Below are positions 30,159-34,563 of a stretch of 34,563 bases of DNA, piece by piece. Origin of the DNA: Microcaldota archaeon (lineage in GTDB: Archaea; Micrarchaeota; Micrarchaeia; Micrarchaeales; CABMGC01). The notes under the pieces are model-generated. The model saw only the letters and a list, made by a program, of their open reading frames with translations. It did not search any database and was not told the DNA's origin. The stretch lies in the NCBI GenBank assembly GCA_021828295.1, contig JAKASF010000010.1:1-34563 (forward strand). Reading direction: 5' to 3'. Within the stretch, counting starts at the first letter, position 1; every line of letters starts with the position of its first letter. A program made the position numbers and the translations under genes.

Positions 30159-30712
30159 GCACAACCAACAACAAGGCCTCGCGGGCACGCGCCGCAAAGT
30201 CAGCCTTTGCGTTCGCGCTCGTTGTTGCCTCGATGGTTGTCGCGATGCTAGCTTTGTTCACACAGATAGGGCTCGTGACAGCGGTAACAAACACAGTCAA
30301 CGGCATAGCGCTCAGCATCCAGGTGCAGGGAGTGTGCAACCCCATACTGTCCAACACGCTGGTCAACTTCGGAAGCGTACAGCCCGGAAGCTTCGCACCA
30401 ACGGCCAACGCTGTCAACATCCAGGATTCCGGATCCGTAGCTTCAAACATAGTACTCTACTCGACAAGCACAACGACAGGAAACTGGGTCTACCTCTCGA
30501 ACAGCTTCCTCGTGTCTAACACAGTCTGGGATGTAAGGTACCACTCTGGTGCCATAGTAGGCAACCAGCTAACGAACTCGATAACCACAGACACGAAGAT
30601 AAACGTGGCCACGAGCGGCTCTGGAAACACGCTCTACTTCGGGGTCAACATACCCGCAGGTCAGGCACCAGGAACATACACTCAGGGCATAACCGTAGAG
30701 TTTAGCTGCTAA
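30152..30712 (+). CDS. Small anchored Cys-capped domain protein, near copy of the giant protein's C-terminus
   Basis: The 186-residue protein has a basic N-terminus (NKASRARAAK), a hydrophobic helix (about 18-40) and a domain from C62 to C186, the last residue. That domain is 125 residues Cys to Cys, exactly as in the giant protein, and is nearly identical to it; two DNA blocks of 46 and 71 bp are the same in both genes. The basic residues before a hydrophobic helix resemble pilin-type leaders. It starts 7 nt inside the previous gene, and the next gene begins 6 bp after its stop, so three genes are coupled. A structural role in a surface fibre or layer is inferred. Confidence 0.78.
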   Translation: MLSTTNNKASRARAAKSAFAFALVVASMVVAMLALFTQIGLVTAVTNTVNGIALSIQVQGVCNPILSNTLVNFGSVQPGSFAPTANAVNIQDSGSVASNIVLYSTSTTTGNWVYLSNSFLVSNTVWDVRYHSGAIVGNQLTNSITTDTKINVATSGSGNTLYFGVNIPAGQAPGTYTQGITVEFSC

Positions 30713-30717
30713 GGCGA

Positions 30718-31407
30718 GTGGGCATACTGGGTTTGGTTTACGTGGAACACACGCGTCTAGGTTTCATTCTGCTCTCATTCTTAATCGCAGTCTCGATGGC
30801 CAGCGTGGCGCAGGCCTGCATCGGGGAGGTAGCCGGAAAGATCGGCTTCAACGTAAGCGCGGGATCCAGCGAGACGCTCCAGATGCAGATATTCAACAGC
30901 TGCGCGAACCAGACCATACAGTTTGCGACGATAAGCCAGGTCAACCCTGTAGTCAACGCCACCAGCCCGACAATAGTGATGTCGCCAAAGAACGGGACCT
31001 TGGATCCCAGGGTGAACACTTACATAAACATAACTGTCACGATGCCGGCCAACGCCGTGGTGGGCACGGTGTGGAGCGCGGGCGCCGCAGCTGATGAGGT
31101 CGTGAGCAACAACACCAACGGCCAGGGAGGCGCTATACTCAACGTTGGCGTGATCAAGCTGTTCAACATAACCGCGCTACCGGCCAAGCCGATACCTCTC
31201 ATTGACATAATAATCGGAGCCGCTGCAGTTGTCGCCGCCGGTGCTGCAGGCGGCAGCCTCTACTACTTCAGGGTTATGAAGAAGGGAGCCAAGAAGCCTG
31301 CGAGGGCGGCAAAGAAGGCGCCGAGGAAGAGGGCGACCAGAAAGAGGCCGGCCAAGAGGACTTCGCGCAGCGCCAAGAAGAGAACGACGAGGCGCAGGAG
31401 AAGGTAG
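30718..31407 (+). CDS. Membrane protein with histone-H1-like basic cytoplasmic tail
   Basis: The 229-residue protein has a signal peptide ending near AQAC (C34), an Ig-like outer domain with a second Cys at 62 and several N-X-S/T sites, a membrane helix (160-183), and a 45-residue tail (185-229). The tail has 25 Lys or Arg, no acidic residue, and Ala/Pro-rich repeats like histone H1 or archaeal DNA-binding tails, ending in five Arg. With the N-terminus outside, the tail is cytoplasmic and could bind DNA, RNA or acidic proteins. The start is GTG 30718, 6 bp after the previous stop; GTG 30739 would leave a tighter signal peptide. Function unknown. Confidence 0.75.
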   Translation: MGILGLVYVEHTRLGFILLSFLIAVSMASVAQACIGEVAGKIGFNVSAGSSETLQMQIFNSCANQTIQFATISQVNPVVNATSPTIVMSPKNGTLDPRVNTYINITVTMPANAVVGTVWSAGAAADEVVSNNTNGQGGAILNVGVIKLFNITALPAKPIPLIDIIIGAAAVVAAGAAGGSLYYFRVMKKGAKKPARAAKKAPRKRATRKRPAKRTSRSAKKRTTRRRRR

Positions 31408-31456
31408 CGGTAACAGATTCTACAATAATCCTGCTACTTTTGCAAATTTTGCCAAT

Positions 31457-31519
31457 GCTTAAATACCCCTCAAGACAGAGGTTACAGCATAGAGCCGAGA
31501 TAGGGAGAACGCTTAATAG
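31457..31519 (+). promoter_or_regulatory. Two TATA-like boxes before the 310-residue gene
   Basis: GCTTAAATA (31457-31465) and GCTTAATAG (31511-31519) precede ATG 31561. The nearer one predicts a leader of about 18 nt; the farther one predicts a longer leader of about 70 nt. No gene is seen between 31408 and 31560. Confidence 0.4.
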
Positions 31520-31560
31520 CATACGTCTCTCATTCTATCGAACGCTCGGCTGGTATCGGG

Positions 31561-32493
31561 ATGGACCTATTGGAAGAGCTGGAGACGCCCAGGGCAAAGC
31601 ACTGGTCACGGCAGGCAATCAGAGCCGAGGCCGGGGAGATAAGGAGAGAGGAGCAGAAGCAGGCCAGCGAGTACAAAGTGATACAGCCGCACGTGATGTA
31701 TTTTGTGCAGGAGACGCTGAGAGAAGGTACTGGCGATGAGACACTGGCTCTCAGAGGCTACGCGGGGCTGCTTGCTAGGATGGCCTCAAACCTGCAGGCG
31801 CGGGGCGAGACACCCAAGTCGATAAGCAAGCTGGTAAGGCCGATGCGCGATCTCGACTTCCTGTCGTCAAAGGGGCTCACCAAGGGCAGGCTGGAGGAGA
31901 ATGCGGCGGTGAGCGGCGTAAACCTGCTCGCGAGCGTGCACCTGTTGCAGCTTGACGTCGGCGGGGTGCCTGTCCAGATAGGCGACAAGAAGTACTATTC
32001 AAGGTACATGGTGCCGATGAGCATCGTTACCGGCGAGGCTACCGAGGTGCGCCTCGGCAGACTGGCGAAGGGCAAGAAGCTCAGGGTCGTCTCCACCGAG
32101 GACATAGTGCTCGGGAAGCTCTCCACGTCGTCCCTCGAAGACGGGAAGACGCTATTCAAGCACGGCTGCAACATAGTGCAGCCGCCTGTGCACGTGAAGG
32201 ACCTGGTCACGCTAGCATACAGCGAAAAGAAGACGATGTACGAGTTCATAGCGTCGAAGAGATACGGGTTTGAGCAGAGGGCGCGCGCCTGCCACAGGAT
32301 AGCCGAGAGGAAGATAGAGAGCGTATGGGAGGACACGCTCAAGGCGAGCAAGAGGCTGATTGGCTGGGAGAGCGGCATACAGTCGAGGGTGCTCAAGTCT
32401 ATCTCCAGAGATGACTCGATGCCTGCAGAACTACGACGCTCTGTAGACATGGAGCTCGACCAGAGGCCCAAGGCAGCAAGAACGATTAAATAG
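31561..32493 (+). CDS. Hypothetical soluble protein, 310 residues
   Basis: I do not recognise this protein. The N-terminal 130 residues are helical and charged. The middle has a beta-rich part (KKYYSRYMVPMSIVTGEATEV, then KLRVVSTEDIVLGKL) that faintly recalls nucleotidyltransferase-like proteins of the AbiEii type, but the catalytic GS...D motif is not seen. The C-terminal 90 residues are helical and basic. There is no signal peptide or membrane helix. It is followed 29 bp later by a metallophosphoesterase gene and probably shares its transcript. Confidence 0.6.
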   Translation: MDLLEELETPRAKHWSRQAIRAEAGEIRREEQKQASEYKVIQPHVMYFVQETLREGTGDETLALRGYAGLLARMASNLQARGETPKSISKLVRPMRDLDFLSSKGLTKGRLEENAAVSGVNLLASVHLLQLDVGGVPVQIGDKKYYSRYMVPMSIVTGEATEVRLGRLAKGKKLRVVSTEDIVLGKLSTSSLEDGKTLFKHGCNIVQPPVHVKDLVTLAYSEKKTMYEFIASKRYGFEQRARACHRIAERKIESVWEDTLKASKRLIGWESGIQSRVLKSISRDDSMPAELRRSVDMELDQRPKAARTIK

Positions 32494-32522
32494 CTGGAAA
32501 CACACAATAAGAGAGGGATGCG

Positions 32523-33359
32523 GTGCTAGTTCAGATACACAGCGATATTCATTTCGAGGAGTCCTACTACCACGGCACCTACGAGGGCACAGCCAAGGAC
32601 AGGCTCCTGAAGATGCTCAAGGCGCACGGGCCGCAGGAGCTCATCGTGACCGGAGACTCGGGACACAAGTGGACGGTAGCGGACTGGGAGGACATCACCA
32701 AGATAGTGCAGCTCACGCTCCTTTACGGCAACCACGACGACCTGAAAACGCTCGTGCGGGTGAGGAATGCAGACGGAACCAGGGCGCTGGTCGATGATGG
32801 AGAGGTGCGTAGTATAGGCGGCCTGCGCTTCGGATTCATAAACGGCATAATAGGCAGCAGGCCGAAGGAGGGAATACCGAGAAAGACGCCGAGAGAGTTC
32901 ATGCTTGTTGCCCGGGAGCTGAAGAGCCAGGGCGTAGACGTGCTGTGCATGCACGACAGCCCCATCACAGACGCGCGCATGAGCCCCACGGCGCACACGA
33001 GGAACGTCATATACAGCGCCGTGATGGAGATGCAGCCGTACTACTCGATCGCGGGGCATGTGCATGGAGGCACATCAATCGGATACATAGGAAGGACGCT
33101 TCATGCCAACATAGACAGCAGCCAGAAGTGGGAGACGTACGCCACGCTCGATACCAGCAAGATGAAGCTGTCCATCTGGCAGGCCATGAACCGCAAGCCT
33201 TCGATCGAGTACATAAGAACAGACGCCCCGCAAAGAGAGCTTGCTGACGTGGCCAGAGACAGGAAGCTGTCTCAGAAGGTCGCAGACCTGTTTGGAAGGA
33301 GGCACGATTCCAATAGAGCGGGAGAGCGCCAGAAACCTGTGCCGTTGACCGCAGCGTGA
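32523..33359 (+). CDS. Calcineurin-like metallophosphoesterase
   Basis: The 278-residue protein has the five metal-binding blocks of the family: D8 and H10 in SDIHFE, D45 in VTGDSG, N70-H71-D72 in YGNHDD, H144 in CMHDSP, and H179 and H181 in AGHVHGG. It should hydrolyse a phosphodiester or phosphomonoester with two metal ions. The C-terminal 50 residues are basic and polar and lie outside the core. The start is GTG 32523; an ATG at 32519 is in another frame and stops at once. It is probably co-transcribed with the unknown gene 29 bp upstream. Substrate cannot be told. Confidence 0.88.
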   Translation: MLVQIHSDIHFEESYYHGTYEGTAKDRLLKMLKAHGPQELIVTGDSGHKWTVADWEDITKIVQLTLLYGNHDDLKTLVRVRNADGTRALVDDGEVRSIGGLRFGFINGIIGSRPKEGIPRKTPREFMLVARELKSQGVDVLCMHDSPITDARMSPTAHTRNVIYSAVMEMQPYYSIAGHVHGGTSIGYIGRTLHANIDSSQKWETYATLDTSKMKLSIWQAMNRKPSIEYIRTDAPQRELADVARDRKLSQKVADLFGRRHDSNRAGERQKPVPLTAA

Positions 33360-33414
33360 GACTGACCGAACCAACTTCATCTTAGCAAATCTCACACTAT
33401 CTTGGCCTACCCTG

Positions 33415-33495
33415 ATGAAGATGGACGCGGAGCTTGTAAAGGATTTTGTCAGGCACAGCAAGAAGCTTCTGAAGTATTATTCAAGAACATCCTAG
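33415..33495 (+). CDS. Possible 26-residue open frame
   Basis: In the 231-bp gap after the phosphoesterase gene, an ATG opens a short frame (MKMDAELVKDFVRHSKKLL) rich in Lys and charged residues, as a short helix would be. There is no clear promoter or ribosome-binding site. The frame is bracketed by two copies of CTTCATCTTAG (33376-33386 and 33505-33515). It may be chance. Confidence 0.2.
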   Translation: MKMDAELVKDFVRHSKKLLKYYSRTS

Positions 33496-33590
33496 TTTTT
33501 CTAGCTTCATCTTAGATGAGAAGCGTGCCCCTTATGAAAATCTCGCAAAGGTTAATATTGCACCCCGCGCATAATATGGTTGTGGGTGAA

Positions 33591-33851
33591 ATGAGTAGAC
33601 GAATAGCTACAGCGGCGGGAATTGGCGCGTTGCTCTTCGCAACGCTGGCCATGACAGTAGGTGCGACGCAGAACCAGTACGGCAGCGGCTTCCCGATAAG
33701 CTGCAACGGCCACATACACGGGGCCTTTGCAAACATAAACGGGAACTTCAGCTGGATAGCCGGTTATGCGGTGCATGGAGGCGTGGGTCATGCGACGGGT
33801 CCTTCCAACTCAAACGCCGCTGACTACTGCAACGACCTTGCAGGCCATTAG
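33591..33851 (+). CDS. Small secreted protein with two cysteines
   Basis: The 86-residue protein starts MSRRIATAAGIGALLFATLA, a good signal peptide, with a likely cleavage after GATQ near residue 25. The mature part of about 60 residues is rich in Gly, Asn and His, with two Cys (PISCNGHIHGAF and DYCNDLAGH) that could form one disulfide. I do not recognise the family. ATG 33576 lies upstream in frame, but TTAATATT at 33552-33559 places the transcript start near 33582, so ATG 33591 with GGGTGA just before it is preferred. A hairpin with T-tract follows the stop. Confidence 0.6.
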   Translation: MSRRIATAAGIGALLFATLAMTVGATQNQYGSGFPISCNGHIHGAFANINGNFSWIAGYAVHGGVGHATGPSNSNAADYCNDLAGH

Positions 33852-33856
33852 TCTTG

Positions 33857-33893
33857 TGCCGGCTCTTGCCGGCAACATCTTTTTGGTTTTTCC
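33857..33893 (+). terminator. Hairpin and T-tract after the small secreted protein
   Basis: TGCCGGC (33857-33863) and GCCGGCA (33868-33874) form a perfect 7-bp stem with a 4-nt loop, followed by two T-runs up to about 33892. It starts 5 bp after the stop codon. Confidence 0.6.
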
Positions 33894-33927
33894 AACTATA
33901 TCTTGGCAAAACGGGTATCAGGATAAT

Positions 33928-33937
33928 GCTTATAAAG
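33928..33937 (+). promoter_or_regulatory. TATA box of the 137-residue gene
   Basis: TGCTTATAAA-type element centred about 33 bp before ATG 33966, predicting a leader of only a few nucleotides. Confidence 0.5.
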
Positions 33938-33965
33938 CCGCGAAACAAAAGCGAAATGTGATTTT

Positions 33966-34379
33966 ATGTCTAGCTCAGAGAGCATGTATGACCCGAGACG
34001 CGAAAGAATGATGGAAGCGACCGCTGTGCTGGAAGTGCCTTTAAACAAGGTCCCGAAGGTCATAGATGGTGTAAGGGAACTTCAGAGCGGCGATGAGTAT
34101 GCGTTTCTAAATTTCGAAATGCCAGTGGGGAGGGGAGAGAAAGGCGAGAGTGTTGTGCTTCATATCACCCCAAGCAGCATCAATGACATGAGCTCAGGAA
34201 TGCCTGAACCTGTCAGAAAAGCAGCTCTGGAACTGCAAACGAAATTCGGACTTGCATCTTTGGTAGGGGATCTGACCAAATCAAGAGAGAGGAATGTGGG
34301 AAAATTATACTCATTGCTGGATAAGGCGCGGAGAACCGAAACTGGTGCAGATGCAGGTCCAGGCAAACGTAAAAGCTAG
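33966..34379 (+). CDS. Hypothetical soluble protein, 137 residues
   Basis: I do not recognise this protein. It has a polar N-terminus, a beta strand-rich middle (EATAVLEVPLNKVPKVIDGV, then EYAFLNFEMPVG and SVVLHITPSSIND) and a helical, basic C-terminal third (KAALELQTKFGLASLVGDL, ending GPGKRKS). There is no signal peptide or membrane helix. Its codons are more AT-rich than those of the surface locus, like the other edge segments. It has its own promoter and is followed by a further TATA-like element at 34404-34412. Confidence 0.55.
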   Translation: MSSSESMYDPRRERMMEATAVLEVPLNKVPKVIDGVRELQSGDEYAFLNFEMPVGRGEKGESVVLHITPSSINDMSSGMPEPVRKAALELQTKFGLASLVGDLTKSRERNVGKLYSLLDKARRTETGADAGPGKRKS

Positions 34380-34399
34380 GAAGTTTTAAGCAAAACTAA

Positions 34400-34563
34400 A
34401 AACCTCTTAAACGCGTCGCTGCCGAGCGTTATCTGCTTGCTGATAATCTGTCAAAGAGAAGGAAATCTGCTCGCCTAGCCCAACTGTGTGCAACTTTTTA
34501 CGACGACAGCCCACTTGTTGACCATTTTCTTGCCAAAAGAATTACGTTTCATCATTATGAATA
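34400..34563 (+). CDS. Possible partial gene running off the right edge
   Basis: After a TAA at 34397-34399 the frame stays open to the edge and reads like protein: AAERYLLADNLSKRR, then SARLAQLCATFYDDSPLVDH and FLAKRITFHHYE. There is no ATG, GTG or TTG in it before the edge, so it is a gene with an unusual start, a 5'-truncated remnant, or chance. A TATA-like CTCTTAAAC lies at 34404-34412. A competing minus-strand frame (34475-34561, ending KSCTQLG) is also open. Confidence 0.25.

Noticed and set aside
29279-30645. Identical blocks as ends of an insertion sequence
   Set aside because: They lie in frame at matching places in two homologous domains, with no transposase or inverted ends.
33413-33472. 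Possible C/D box guide RNA (TGATGA then CTGA 60 nt apart)
   Set aside because: No internal D'/C' boxes and no terminal stem; the C box lacks the leading purine.
34475-34561. Minus-strand gene end at the right edge (…KSCTQLG)
   Set aside because: Under 30 codons, no signature; the overlapping plus-strand frame reads more like protein, though both are weak.

Overview
The window reads as a gene-dense stretch of an archaeal chromosome, most likely from a small-genome DPANN lineage such as Micrarchaeota. The lineage is an inference; the domain is well supported. Three tRNA genes have no encoded CCA. Many genes have an archaeal TATA-like box 25-30 bp before the start codon (leaderless or nearly so). 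Gene content is archaeal: a Hef/FANCM-type helicase, an HMG-CoA synthase homologue, a TrpRS of archaeal/eukaryal type, VapBC pairs, a thioredoxin-fold/VKOR pair and a Gar1-like protein. Genes are close packed and often overlap by 1-23 nt; no gene-free stretch exceeds 300 bp.

Layout. 1-1.1 kb: a VapBC pair cut by the window edge and a small membrane protein, AT-rich. 1.2-5.2 kb: two nearly identical tRNA-Gly genes (UCC, GCC), a Nudix hydrolase, an HPP-family membrane protein, an MFS transporter and cysteinyl-tRNA synthetase. 5.2-7.9 kb: a histidine phosphatase overlapping a dikinase-like protein whose domain order (ATP-binding, long middle, C-terminal phosphohistidine-like domain) resembles rifampin phosphotransferase more than PEP synthase. 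8.0-12.1 kb: TrpRS, a tandem degenerate TrpRS paralogue, a divergent SAM-hydrolase-like protein and an EamA transporter. 12.2-14.5 kb: an AT-rich accessory island with an N-terminally short Fic protein, a second VapBC with a perfect 20-bp palindrome at its promoter, tRNA-Phe and a frameshifted LAGLIDADG endonuclease. 14.5-17.8 kb: Hef-like helicase without nuclease domain, and a divergent HMG-CoA synthase. 17.9-23.2 kb: a small unknown protein, the thioredoxin-fold/VKOR disulfide pair, a family-2 glycosyltransferase, an aldo/keto reductase, a spermidine-synthase-fold protein, an unknown protein and a Gar1-like protein.

23.3-31.4 kb is the most striking part: a cell-surface locus on one strand. 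It encodes a 772-residue surface protein with a 21-residue glycine linker, one membrane anchor and a highly charged cytoplasmic tail; a MinD/ParA ATPase 15 bp downstream; a 1038-residue Ser/Thr- and Gly-rich secreted protein; two small single-anchor proteins; and a membrane protein whose cytoplasmic tail is histone-H1-like (25 Lys/Arg in 45 residues, no acidic residue). The large secreted protein and the two small ones share a C-terminal domain that begins near a Cys and ends with Cys as the very last residue (122-125 residues, Cys to Cys). I infer a disulfide-stapled surface module that may depend on the disulfide machinery at 18.2-19.5 kb, with cytoplasmic partners touching the ATPase and possibly DNA.

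31.5-34.5 kb: an unknown 310-residue protein, a metallophosphoesterase, a small secreted two-Cys protein, an unknown 137-residue protein, and an open frame running off the right edge.
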